In this document: positions 1 to 6,377 of the stretch, piece by piece
How positions within the stretch are numbered: position 1 is the stretch's first letter
How the letters are laid out: each line of letters starts with the position of its first letter
NCBI GenBank assembly: GCA_021820025.1
Contig: JAKAEF010000007.1
Coordinates: forward strand, 1-18,763
Origin: a bacterium
GTDB lineage: Bacteria; Patescibacteriota; Microgenomatia; Levybacterales; UBA12049
Direction of reading: 5' to 3'
DNA length: 18,763 nt
The notes under the pieces: generated by a model
Seen by the model: the letters and a program-made list of their open reading frames with translations, nothing else
Databases searched by the model: none
What the model was told of the DNA's origin: nothing
Translations under genes and position numbers: made by a program

Positions 1-52
1 TATACACTCGCTACTCTATAGGGGCGGTTTGTATGTAATTTTTTAGATTAGC

Positions 53-91
53 TTGCTAGTATAATACTTTTTTGATACTATTGAATTAGTA
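53..91 (+). promoter_or_regulatory. Promoter and possible operator of the Crp-like gene
   Basis: A -35-like TTGCTA (53-58), a 17-base spacer and an extended -10 TGA-TACTAT (73-81) would start transcription near 88, five bases before the ATG at 93. A perfect TATAAT also lies at 60-65 and would give a 5' UTR of about 21 bases. An inverted repeat TACTA-N6-TAGTA (76-80 and 87-91) covers the -10 box and ends two bases before the ATG, so it could be an autoregulatory operator. A second small palindrome, AGTAT-A-ATACT, lies at 58-68. No canonical Crp or Fnr half-site pair is visible. The assignment rests on motif inspection alone. Confidence 0.4.
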
Positions 92-92
92 C

Positions 93-719
93 ATGGATAA
101 GCTAACCGAATTTTATTCATCATTTCGGCAGCTGTCCCTTCCAGCAAAGTCTATTATACTTACTCCAACTGAAAAAGTTTTGGATGTTCATCACATTGAA
201 AAAGGCTACGTAAGAATGTACCTTATAGAAGAAAGTGGTATAGAATTAACTTTAAATATTTTTAGACCGGGCTCATACTTACCACTCTTTTTAGCGCTAA
301 CAAGTAAAAAGAATTCATATTACTTTGAATCAATAACAGATATTATATATAGAAAAGCACCTGTCGAAAAATTTTTGGATTTTATTCAAGATAAACCAAG
401 TATTTTGTATGATTTTACAAAACGTTTAGCAGCAGGACTTAATGGATATTTAATAAAAACAGAAATTTTATTATTACATGACGCATACAAAAAGATTATT
501 TCGTTACTCGCTTATTTAGCTGAGCATTTTGGAGAAAAGCAGGAAAATGGAATTACCATAAATATGGAAATAACACATTATTTTATAAGTACCATGCTTG
601 GAATTACACGGGAAACGGTAAGTAGGCAAATGAGAAAATTAGAAAAACAAGGCGTTATTCAAACCGGTGATCAGCGTCTGGTTATTTTAAAGCCAGAAGC
701 TGTTCGATTTCCATTTTAA
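93..719 (+). CDS. Crp/Fnr-family transcriptional regulator
   Basis: A 208-residue protein with the two-domain plan of the Crp/Fnr family. The N-terminal part (about residues 15-100) reads as a cyclic-nucleotide-binding beta-barrel, followed by a long dimerisation helix (about 102-145) and a C-terminal winged helix. The recognition region around residues 163-187 contains LGITRETVSRQMRKLEKQGV, the typical Crp helix-turn-helix. The protein has no cysteine, so an Fnr-type iron-sulfur cluster is excluded. The phosphate-binding cassette of true cAMP receptors is not recognisable, so the ligand is unknown. The length is normal for the family. No Shine-Dalgarno sequence precedes the ATG. The PIG-L gene follows 32 bases downstream with its own promoter. 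Target genes cannot be named; binding to its own promoter palindrome is only a suggestion. Confidence 0.85.
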   Translation: MDKLTEFYSSFRQLSLPAKSIILTPTEKVLDVHHIEKGYVRMYLIEESGIELTLNIFRPGSYLPLFLALTSKKNSYYFESITDIIYRKAPVEKFLDFIQDKPSILYDFTKRLAAGLNGYLIKTEILLLHDAYKKIISLLAYLAEHFGEKQENGITINMEITHYFISTMLGITRETVSRQMRKLEKQGVIQTGDQRLVILKPEAVRFPF

Positions 720-735
720 CTAGAAATTAAAAATC

Positions 736-744
736 TGCTATACT
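736..744 (+). promoter_or_regulatory. Extended -10 promoter of the PIG-L gene, leaderless
   Basis: TGC-TATACT (736-744) is an extended -10 box. Seven bases separate it from the ATG at 752, so the transcript should begin at 751 or 752 with essentially no 5' UTR. There is no good -35 box, which the TGN extension can compensate for. Confidence 0.55.
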
Positions 745-751
745 TTATTTC

Positions 752-1399
752 ATGAAAACTATAGTTGGTGTTTTTGCTCATCCAGATGATGAATCTTTTG
801 GGCCAAGTGGAACGCTTGCTCTTTTGGCAAAAGAAAATAATGTATATTTGATTTGTGTCACCAATGGAGATGCTGCTACTGGTATTCCTGATCCAAAATT
901 AGCAGAAGCTAGAAAAAAAGAATTAGAAAATTCTGCAAAAGTAATTGGGGCAAAGAAAGTATTTTTCTTAAATTTTGGCGATGGAACATTATGTAACAAT
1001 AATTATCACAAAGTTGCACAAAAAATTGAGGAAATTTTAGACGAATTAAAACCAGAGATGTTGGTAACAGTAGAACCACGTGGTGTATCAGGACATTTAG
1101 ATCATATTGCTGTTTCTATGATAACAAGTTTTATTTTTCAAAAAGTAAAATACGTAAAGGAAATTTGGTATAACTGTATGAGTGAAAAAATGAGAAGTTT
1201 TATAAAAAGTTATTTTATCTATTTCCCACCTGGTTATAGTAAAGATGATATTCAAAAAACTGTAGATATTAGTAAAGTATGGAGTGTTAAAAGAAAAGCA
1301 ATCATGCAACATAAGTCCCAAATAAAAGATGCAGTAGGTATATTAGCAATGGGACAGTTGTTACCAAAAGAGGAATATTTTTTAATAACAAAAAAGTAA
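752..1399 (+). CDS. PIG-L / LmbE-family deacetylase
   Basis: A 215-residue protein of the PIG-L family: zinc-dependent de-N-acetylases acting on N-acetylglucosamine-containing lipids, mycothiol or bacillithiol precursors, or antibiotic intermediates. The zinc-binding motif AHPDDE is at residues 9-14 (His10, Asp13; Asp12 is the usual catalytic base). The second metal-site motif GHLDH is at 114-118 with His115 and His118. All family key residues are present, so it should be active. No signal peptide is visible, so it is probably cytoplasmic. Its substrate cannot be read from the sequence, and no thiol-cofactor or glycolipid genes lie beside it. It is transcribed from its own extended -10 box and appears leaderless. 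The next unit downstream is the cysteine operon, also with its own promoter. Confidence 0.88.
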   Translation: MKTIVGVFAHPDDESFGPSGTLALLAKENNVYLICVTNGDAATGIPDPKLAEARKKELENSAKVIGAKKVFFLNFGDGTLCNNNYHKVAQKIEEILDELKPEMLVTVEPRGVSGHLDHIAVSMITSFIFQKVKYVKEIWYNCMSEKMRSFIKSYFIYFPPGYSKDDIQKTVDISKVWSVKRKAIMQHKSQIKDAVGILAMGQLLPKEEYFLITKK

Positions 1400-1403
1400 C
1401 TAT

Positions 1404-1433
1404 TTGACAAAAGATAATCTTCCATGGTATTGT
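1404..1433 (+). promoter_or_regulatory. Promoter of the cysteine leader / CBS-CGL operon
   Basis: A consensus -35 TTGACA (1404-1409), an 18-base spacer and an extended -10 TGG-TATTGT (1425-1433; TATTGT at 1428-1433). The predicted +1 is at about 1440-1441, which is the ATG of the leader peptide, so the leader peptide would be translated from a leaderless 5' end. Confidence 0.65.
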
Positions 1434-1440
1434 TAACACA

Positions 1441-1485
1441 ATGAAATTGCAAAATACTATTATTTGTTGCACAATTCTTTCCTAA
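1441..1485 (+). CDS. Cysteine leader peptide (attenuator), MKLQNTIICCTILS
   Basis: A 14-codon reading frame, ATG 1441 to TAA 1483-1485, too short for normal gene calling. Its codons 9 and 10 are TGT TGC (1465-1470), two consecutive cysteines in a peptide located directly upstream of a cysteine biosynthesis operon. It sits between a good promoter and a terminator-like hairpin with T8, the arrangement of classical amino acid attenuators (trp, his, leu). No Shine-Dalgarno is present, but the predicted transcription start coincides with the ATG. Interpretation as a sensor of charged Cys-tRNA is inference from position, codon content and the RNA pairings described in the next entry. A chance ORF is possible, but Cys codons are rare in this window and two in tandem here are unlikely to be accidental. 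Confidence 0.75.
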   Translation: MKLQNTIICCTILS

Positions 1486-1541
1486 TCCGGGAGGTAATTT
1501 GCTGCAAAACAATTCCTCCCAAAAGGAGGATTTTTTTTATG
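1463..1541 (+). promoter_or_regulatory. Cysteine-responsive transcription attenuator with alternative hairpins
   Basis: Four pairing segments can be read directly. Segment 1 (1473-1483, right after the Cys codons) pairs with segment 2 (1489-1499): AATT with AATT, then TTTCCT with GGGAGG including G-U pairs. Segment 2 GGGAGG-t-AATT pairs with segment 3 AATTCCTCCC (1511-1520), ten base pairs with one bulged T (antiterminator). Segment 3 TCCTCC (1514-1519) pairs with segment 4 GGAGGA (1525-1530), loop CAAAA, followed by T8 (terminator). A ribosome stalled at the Cys codons would cover segment 1, free segment 2 and favour antitermination. A ribosome that reaches the stop codon at 1483 would cover segment 2 and allow termination. 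Segment 4 also contains the SD of the CBS gene, so the terminator form would block translation as well. Confidence 0.72.
1514..1538 (+). terminator. Intrinsic terminator hairpin of the attenuator
   Basis: TCCTCC (1514-1519), loop CAAAA, GGAGGA (1525-1530), then eight T (1531-1538) ending directly at the ATG of the CBS gene. The stem is 6 bp with four G-C pairs. It is the clearest intrinsic terminator in the window and lies upstream of a gene, as expected for attenuation. Confidence 0.7.
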
Positions 1542-2504
1542 AAATATGCAAAAAATTTATTAGAAGTAATCGGTAATACACCACTGGTAAGACTTAATGT
1601 TGTATCAAAGGGTCTTAAACCAACTATTTTAGTAAAGCTTGAGTATTTAAATCCTGGAGGAAGTACAAAAGATAGAATAGGTATTTCTATGATAGAAGAT
1701 GCTGAGAAAAAAGGTTTGTTAAAAAAAGGTGGCACCATAGTTGAGCCAACAAGTGGCAATACTGGGGTTGGTTTGGCAATTGCAGCTGCTATAAAAGGGT
1801 ACAAAGTTATTTTTACCATGTCTGAAAAAATGAGTTTAGAAAAAGAAATGGTATTAAAGGCATATGGTGCAGAGGTTGTTAGGGCCCCTGCAGATGCAGA
1901 GCCAGATTCACCAAATCAGTACATAAATGTTGCTAAAAGAATAGCAAAAGAAAGAAATGCATTTATGCCAAATCAATATTTTAATTTGGCAAATACTCTT
2001 GCTCATTATAAAACTACTGGTCCTGAAATATGGAGAGATACTGATGGAAAAATAACACATTATGTTGCGGCTATGGGAACTGGAGGAACAATTTCTGGAC
2101 CCGCAAAATTTTTAAAAGAAAAAAATCCAAAAATAAAAGTAATTGGTGTTGATCCTGAAGGATCATTGTTGCATCACTATTTTTATAAAACAAAAGGAGT
2201 TGCAAAAGCATACAAAGTAGAAGGTCCTGGAGAAGATTTTATGCCGGGAGCAATGGATTTTAGTGTTATTGATGAAGCTATTACGGTCTCTGACAAAGAT
2301 GCATTTTTAACAGGAAGAGAATTGGTAAGAAAAGAAGGAATTTTTGCAGGAGGATCTGCTGGGATGGCAGTATTTGGAGCTTTGCAAATTGCCAAAAAAT
2401 TAACAGAAAAAGATATTATTGTTGTCCCCTTACCTGACTCAGGGAAAAATTATGTAAGCAAAATGTATAACGATACATGGATGAAGGAAAATGGATTTCT
2501 ATGA
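1539..2504 (+). CDS. Cystathionine beta-synthase-type PLP enzyme (cysteine synthase family)
   Basis: A 321-residue fold-type II PLP enzyme of the cysteine synthase/CBS family. The PLP lysine is Lys44 in GGSTKDR; the phosphate and substrate loops TSGNTG (71-76) and GTGGTISG (180-187) are intact. The segment DSPNQYINVAKR (123-134) and the later GVDPEGS resemble the catalytic core of cystathionine beta-synthase more than CysK, and the next gene is a gamma-lyase, so the likely reaction is homocysteine plus serine to cystathionine. The C-terminal regulatory CBS domains of animal enzymes and the heme region are absent. The start at 1539 is chosen because the SD AAAGGAGGA (1522-1530) lies 8 bases upstream and the family N-terminus (LLEVIGNTPLVRL) follows. 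The in-frame ATG at 1464 would run through the attenuator. CysK activity cannot be excluded. Confidence 0.85.
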   Translation: MKYAKNLLEVIGNTPLVRLNVVSKGLKPTILVKLEYLNPGGSTKDRIGISMIEDAEKKGLLKKGGTIVEPTSGNTGVGLAIAAAIKGYKVIFTMSEKMSLEKEMVLKAYGAEVVRAPADAEPDSPNQYINVAKRIAKERNAFMPNQYFNLANTLAHYKTTGPEIWRDTDGKITHYVAAMGTGGTISGPAKFLKEKNPKIKVIGVDPEGSLLHHYFYKTKGVAKAYKVEGPGEDFMPGAMDFSVIDEAITVSDKDAFLTGRELVRKEGIFAGGSAGMAVFGALQIAKKLTEKDIIVVPLPDSGKNYVSKMYNDTWMKENGFL

Positions 2505-3664
2505 AACAAAAAAAATTTGCAACAAAAATCATTCATATAGGAAATGAGCCAAACCTAAAAGAAGGTGGTAGTGGTGATGTTGTAACTCCAATTCATTTAT
2601 CATCTACATTTGCTCGAAAAAAAGTTGATCTTAAAACTGCTGGATATGAATATTCAAGATCTGGAAATCCAACGCGATATGCTTTAGAAAAAAATTTAGC
2701 TTCTCTAGAAAATGCTCAATTTGCATTTGCCTATGCCTCTGGATTAGCAGCAATTACAAATGTTTTACTTTTACTTAAAAGTGGAGACCATGTTGTTTCT
2801 ATTGATGATGTATATGGAGGAACAAGAAGATTATTTACCAGAGTCTTTGAGCAATTTGGGATTAGTTTTACATTTGCAGATTTTTCTAATGCAAAAGAAA
2901 TAGGAAAATATATTACACCCAAAACAAAAATGATTTGGCTGGAATCACCAACTAATCCATTATTAAAAATAATCGATATTGCATCAATTGCTCAATTTGC
3001 AAAAACAAAACATATTACTTCAGTTGTTGATAATACATTTGCTACTCCATTTTTCCAAAATCCACTTGATTTAGGAGCAGATATTGTTGTTCATTCAATG
3101 ACAAAGTATATTGGTGGACATAGTGATGGAGTTGGTGGAGCAATAATGCTTTCTAATAAAGAAATTGCAGAAAGAGTAAAATTTTTGCAAAATGCAGTTG
3201 GAGCAATACTTTCTCCTTTTGATAGTTACAGTTTTTTGCGAGGTATAAAAACGCTTGCTTTAAGAATGAAACAACATGAAGAAAATGCAAAAAAAATAGT
3301 TTCATTTTTACAATCACAAAAAAAAGTAAAAAAAATTTATTATCCGGGTCTAAAAACACATCCAGGTTTTGCAATTGCGCAAAAACAAATGAAAGGATTT
3401 GGGGCAATGATTTCTTTTGAAATTAATGGCAGTTTACAAGATGCTGTTATATTTTTAGAATCATTAGAGATAATTTCTATTGCCGAAAGTTTGGGTGCAG
3501 TTGAATCATTAATAGAGCATCCTGCCTCTATGACTCATGCATCAGTGCCAAAGGAAGAAAGAGAAAAAATTGGTTTATCAGATACTCTTATTCGGTTATC
3601 TGTTGGAATTGAAGATGTGGAAGATCTTATTGATGATTTAACTTCGGCTTTTTCTCATATATAG
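2501..3664 (+). CDS. Cystathionine gamma-lyase / gamma-synthase family PLP enzyme
   Basis: A 387-residue fold-type I PLP enzyme of the Cys/Met metabolism family. Visible motifs are YSRSGNPTR (51-59), DNTFATP (177-183, with the PLP-contacting Asp) and SMTKYIGGHSD with the Schiff-base Lys202. The C-terminal SLGAVESLIEHPASMTHASV region is typical of gamma-lyases and gamma-synthases. Coupling with a CBS-type enzyme favours the lyase: cystathionine to cysteine, 2-oxobutanoate and ammonia. The start at 2501 overlaps the stop of the CBS gene as ATGA (2501-2504), implying translational coupling. An upstream in-frame ATG at 2477 adds nine residues with no family similarity. The gene shares the CBS promoter, so it should be under the same cysteine attenuator. 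Family identity is secure; lyase versus synthase is inferred from context. Confidence 0.87.
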   Translation: MKQKKFATKIIHIGNEPNLKEGGSGDVVTPIHLSSTFARKKVDLKTAGYEYSRSGNPTRYALEKNLASLENAQFAFAYASGLAAITNVLLLLKSGDHVVSIDDVYGGTRRLFTRVFEQFGISFTFADFSNAKEIGKYITPKTKMIWLESPTNPLLKIIDIASIAQFAKTKHITSVVDNTFATPFFQNPLDLGADIVVHSMTKYIGGHSDGVGGAIMLSNKEIAERVKFLQNAVGAILSPFDSYSFLRGIKTLALRMKQHEENAKKIVSFLQSQKKVKKIYYPGLKTHPGFAIAQKQMKGFGAMISFEINGSLQDAVIFLESLEIISIAESLGAVESLIEHPASMTHASVPKEEREKIGLSDTLIRLSVGIEDVEDLIDDLTSAFSHI

Positions 3665-3665
3665 T

Positions 3666-3674
3666 TGCTATAAT
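3666..3674 (+). promoter_or_regulatory. Extended -10 promoter of the GH18-like gene, leaderless
   Basis: TGC-TATAAT (3666-3674) is a perfect extended -10 box that overlaps nothing but the 3' end of the previous unit. Exactly six bases separate it from the GTG at 3681, so +1 should be the G of the start codon. Confidence 0.62.
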
Positions 3675-3680
3675 TAATGA

Positions 3681-4739
3681 GTGAAGCAATTTCTTTTGGG
3701 ACTTTTGATTATCCTATTAATTGGAGCAATAAGTTTTTTTTTCTGGAACAAAAAAAATATTTCTCTCGTTACCCCTTCATTTAAAAATGTTATCTCTCCA
3801 ACGATGCAAGTGGAAAATAAAAAAGAAACAGATATTTTTGTACCTTATTGGACAATAACGAATAATCCATTACAAATTCAAAAATATGACAAAATTATCT
3901 ACTTTGGAATTACAGCTTCACATAATGGAATTAATACATCAGATGATGGTTATACACATATACAACCATTTGTTGCTCAAACACAAGGAAAACAAACAAT
4001 ACTTTGCATAACATTAACAAATCAAGATTTTAATGATTCATTGCTAGAGAATAAACAATTACAACAAAAAATAATTAATGAAAGTATCTCCATTGCAAAG
4101 GAAAACAGCTTTTCCGGAATTTTGCTTAATTTTGAATTTAATGCATTAGGATTTGAACAGGTTATAAAAAATATAAATGACTTTTATCAATTAGCATCAT
4201 CTTCTATTAAAAAAGATAATTTATCATTTTATACAACTGTTTATGGTGATACTTTTTATAGGTCAAGGCCATATGATATAAAAAAAATTGCTTCTTTGTC
4301 TGATAGTATTTTTGTTATGGCATATGATTTACATAAAGCAAATGGAGACCCGGGGCCTAATTTTCCACTAAATAGTGAAGATTATGATATTAAAAAAATG
4401 ACTGAGGATTTTTTACAAAAAATTTCAGCTAGTAAGCTTGTCATTGTCTTTGGAATGTATGGATATGATTGGAAAGTGACAGATAATGCTTCTTCAATAG
4501 GAAAAGGAACTGCAATTACAGATTCTGAAGTTATTGCTAAGTTTTATCCAAATTGCCCTTTTGATGACTGTAAAATAAAAAATGATAGCATATCTGCAGA
4601 GACAAATATTTTGTATTCAGTAAAAAATCAAAAACATTCACTGTGGTTTGAGACTTTGGGTTCTGTCAATAAAAAACAACAATATCTTTTTTCAAAAAAT
4701 GTTACGTCCACTGCTTTTTGGGCATATAGTTATTTCTAA
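3681..4739 (+). CDS. Membrane-anchored GH18-like protein with degenerate active site
   Basis: A 352-residue protein starting with GTG. Residues 4-21 form one hydrophobic segment after a single Lys, so it is an exported protein anchored by an uncleaved signal or N-terminal helix. The rest resembles the GH18 TIM barrel of YaaH-type peptidoglycan or spore-germination hydrolases: VPYW near 54, IYFG near 73, FSGILLNFE at 144-152, VMAYDLH at 212-218 followed by GDPGPNFPL, and FGMYGYDW further on. In active GH18 enzymes the catalytic strand reads DxxDxDxE; here the final Glu (Glu152) remains, but the aspartates are replaced (Ser, Leu, Asn). It may bind glycan without cleaving it, or use a changed mechanism. 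It is transcribed alone from a leaderless promoter. Family assignment is by motif memory; the cell-envelope role is inferred. Confidence 0.68.
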   Translation: MKQFLLGLLIILLIGAISFFFWNKKNISLVTPSFKNVISPTMQVENKKETDIFVPYWTITNNPLQIQKYDKIIYFGITASHNGINTSDDGYTHIQPFVAQTQGKQTILCITLTNQDFNDSLLENKQLQQKIINESISIAKENSFSGILLNFEFNALGFEQVIKNINDFYQLASSSIKKDNLSFYTTVYGDTFYRSRPYDIKKIASLSDSIFVMAYDLHKANGDPGPNFPLNSEDYDIKKMTEDFLQKISASKLVIVFGMYGYDWKVTDNASSIGKGTAITDSEVIAKFYPNCPFDDCKIKNDSISAETNILYSVKNQKHSLWFETLGSVNKKQQYLFSKNVTSTAFWAYSYF

Positions 4740-4741
4740 AA

Positions 4742-4750
4742 TGATATAAT
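4742..4750 (+). promoter_or_regulatory. Extended -10 promoter of the GNAT gene, leaderless
   Basis: TGA-TATAAT (4742-4750) starts within the stop region of the preceding gene. Six bases lie between it and the ATG at 4757, so +1 coincides with the A of the start codon. It probably also serves the prenyl synthase, uppS and EEP genes downstream, which have gaps of only 1-9 bases and no promoter of their own. Confidence 0.62.
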
Positions 4751-4756
4751 GCTTTC

Positions 4757-5329
4757 ATGATAAATTTTATTCCTGGGAAAATAGTTAAAACATTTATTAC
4801 GAAGACTGGGAAAACAGCAATAATAAGGTATCCAGAATGGACAGATTTAGATCAAATGGTGTTATTTATTAATAAACTCTCGCTTGAAGATACTTTTATT
4901 ACATTTTCTGGTGAAACTATTACTCATGATGGGGAAATGTATTATTTAACAGAAATGATGAAAAGTATGGAATTAGGAAATGCTGTATATCTTGCATGCT
5001 TTGTAGATGAGAAACTTGTGGGTACAGCAACAGTACTTAGGGATTTACAATCAAGAAAAAGAAGTTATCATGTAGGAATTTTTGGTATAACCATTGCAAA
5101 AGATTTTAGGGAGATAGGAATAGGAGAAACACTTTCAAGATCTCTTATTGAAGAAACAAAAAAACAAATTCCAAACATTAAGATTCTCACCCTTAACGTT
5201 TTTGAGCCCAATACAAGGGCGCGTTCTCTATACAAAAAATTAGGATTTACCCAGTATGCATTATTGCCTAAAGGAGTATATTTTAAAGAAGATTATGTAG
5301 ATGAAATAAAAATGTTTCTGCCTCTTTAA
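4757..5329 (+). CDS. GNAT-family N-acetyltransferase
   Basis: A 190-residue GCN5-related N-acetyltransferase. The acetyl-CoA pyrophosphate loop is the RxxGxG motif REIGIG at 118-123, preceded by the beta-4 strand GIFGITIAKDF. Motif B is visible at NVFEPNTRARSLYKKLGF (147-164), with the usual Asn and Tyr. The length is typical for a single-domain GNAT. The substrate (small molecule, peptide N-terminus or protein lysine) cannot be deduced. It is the first gene of a unit that continues with polyprenyl synthase and uppS. This may be only transcriptional convenience, because no known step of polyprenyl synthesis uses an acetyltransferase. It appears leaderless, with no Shine-Dalgarno. Confidence 0.85.
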   Translation: MINFIPGKIVKTFITKTGKTAIIRYPEWTDLDQMVLFINKLSLEDTFITFSGETITHDGEMYYLTEMMKSMELGNAVYLACFVDEKLVGTATVLRDLQSRKRSYHVGIFGITIAKDFREIGIGETLSRSLIEETKKQIPNIKILTLNVFEPNTRARSLYKKLGFTQYALLPKGVYFKEDYVDEIKMFLPL

Positions 5330-5338
5330 CTGTTTTTT

Positions 5339-6376
5339 ATGGAAAATATTTTTAAGCAAAGATATAAAGAAGAAATTGAGAAATTTATTACTGCATTTTT
5401 GTTAGTAAAAGAAAAAGAGTTTTCTAATGCATCTCTGTTAACAAAAGAAGCATGTAAAAAACTTCTAGATTTTTCTACTTCTGGAAAACTTATTAGAGGG
5501 AGTTTAGTTTTATTTATATATGAAAATGAAACAAAAAAAATTACTCAAGAAGCTATTGCTACAGCAGCAGCACTTGAATTAATTCATTCATCCTTTTTAA
5601 TTCACGATGACATAATGGATCAAGACCGTAAAAGAAGAGGAAAAGACACAATCTATGAACAGTATATTCAAAATGGAATTCAAAATAATTTTTTAGATAT
5701 AAAACAATATGGGCAAAGTTTAGGGATTTGTGTTGGAGACTTAGGGTATTTTTTAGGATTTGAATTATTATCTCAATATGCATCAGCTTCCGTTATAAAT
5801 TTTTGTTCAAAAGAATTTTCAAAAGTAACATTGGCTCAAATGCAAGATGTATATAACGGATATACAAATAAAGAACTGTCAGGAGAAATAATATTGAATG
5901 TTTATAAATTTAAAACAGGTCGTTATACATTTAGTGTCCCATTTGTTGTCGGATGTTTATTGGCAAATAAAAATAAAAGTATAAGACAGCTTGAAACAAT
6001 AGGAGAAGATTTAGGAATTTTGTTCCAATTAAAAGATGATGAGTTAGGAATATTAGGTTCTGAAGATGTAATTGGTAAATCGACAGGAGGAGATATTAAG
6101 GAAAATAAAAAAACAATAATAAGAAAAAAATTATATGAGAAAATAAATTCAGAAGAAAAGAAAAATATAAAAAATATTTTTGGAAATAAAGATGCATCTG
6201 ATAAAGACATTGAATTCGTTTTGGATTTAATTAAAAAATATAATATTATAAATGATATAGAACTTTTTTGGAGAAAATATCAAAAATCTATTGAAGAAAA
6301 GAGTAAGAATTTAGACAAATTTTTGGAAAGCGCAATTTATTCCTTAATGTCATATAATAAAAATCGAAAAAAATAA
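5339..6376 (+). CDS. Trans-polyprenyl diphosphate synthase (FPP/GGPP synthase-like)
   Basis: A 345-residue all-helical trans-prenyltransferase that condenses IPP with DMAPP or longer allylic diphosphates. The first aspartate-rich motif is DDIMD at 90-94 (in SSFLIHDDIMDQDRKRRG, which also supplies the two arginines). The second motif is DDELG at 233-237 rather than DDxxD, a variation known in the family. The Lys/Arg near SGKLIRG (48-54) matches the IPP-binding site. Product length is not predictable with confidence. It lies 9 bases after the GNAT gene and 1 base before uppS, so it most likely provides the allylic primer that UppS extends. No Shine-Dalgarno is visible. The C-terminal part (about 260-345) is very Lys-rich and weakly conserved. 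Confidence 0.88.
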   Translation: MENIFKQRYKEEIEKFITAFLLVKEKEFSNASLLTKEACKKLLDFSTSGKLIRGSLVLFIYENETKKITQEAIATAAALELIHSSFLIHDDIMDQDRKRRGKDTIYEQYIQNGIQNNFLDIKQYGQSLGICVGDLGYFLGFELLSQYASASVINFCSKEFSKVTLAQMQDVYNGYTNKELSGEIILNVYKFKTGRYTFSVPFVVGCLLANKNKSIRQLETIGEDLGILFQLKDDELGILGSEDVIGKSTGGDIKENKKTIIRKKLYEKINSEEKKNIKNIFGNKDASDKDIEFVLDLIKKYNIINDIELFWRKYQKSIEEKSKNLDKFLESAIYSLMSYNKNRKK

Positions 6377-6377
6377 T

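Noticed and set aside
1464..1538. N-terminal extension of the CBS gene from an ATG at 1464
   Set aside because: It runs through the attenuator stems, has no family similarity, and a strong SD lies just before the ATG at 1539.
1463..1538. T-box or SAM riboswitch upstream of the CBS gene
   Set aside because: The leader is only about 100 bases, with no T-box sequence, specifier loop or SAM-I core; the leader-peptide model explains the stems better.
2477..2500. Upstream start of the gamma-lyase gene at 2477
   Set aside because: The ATGA overlap at 2501 with the preceding stop is the common arrangement here, and the extra nine residues show no similarity.
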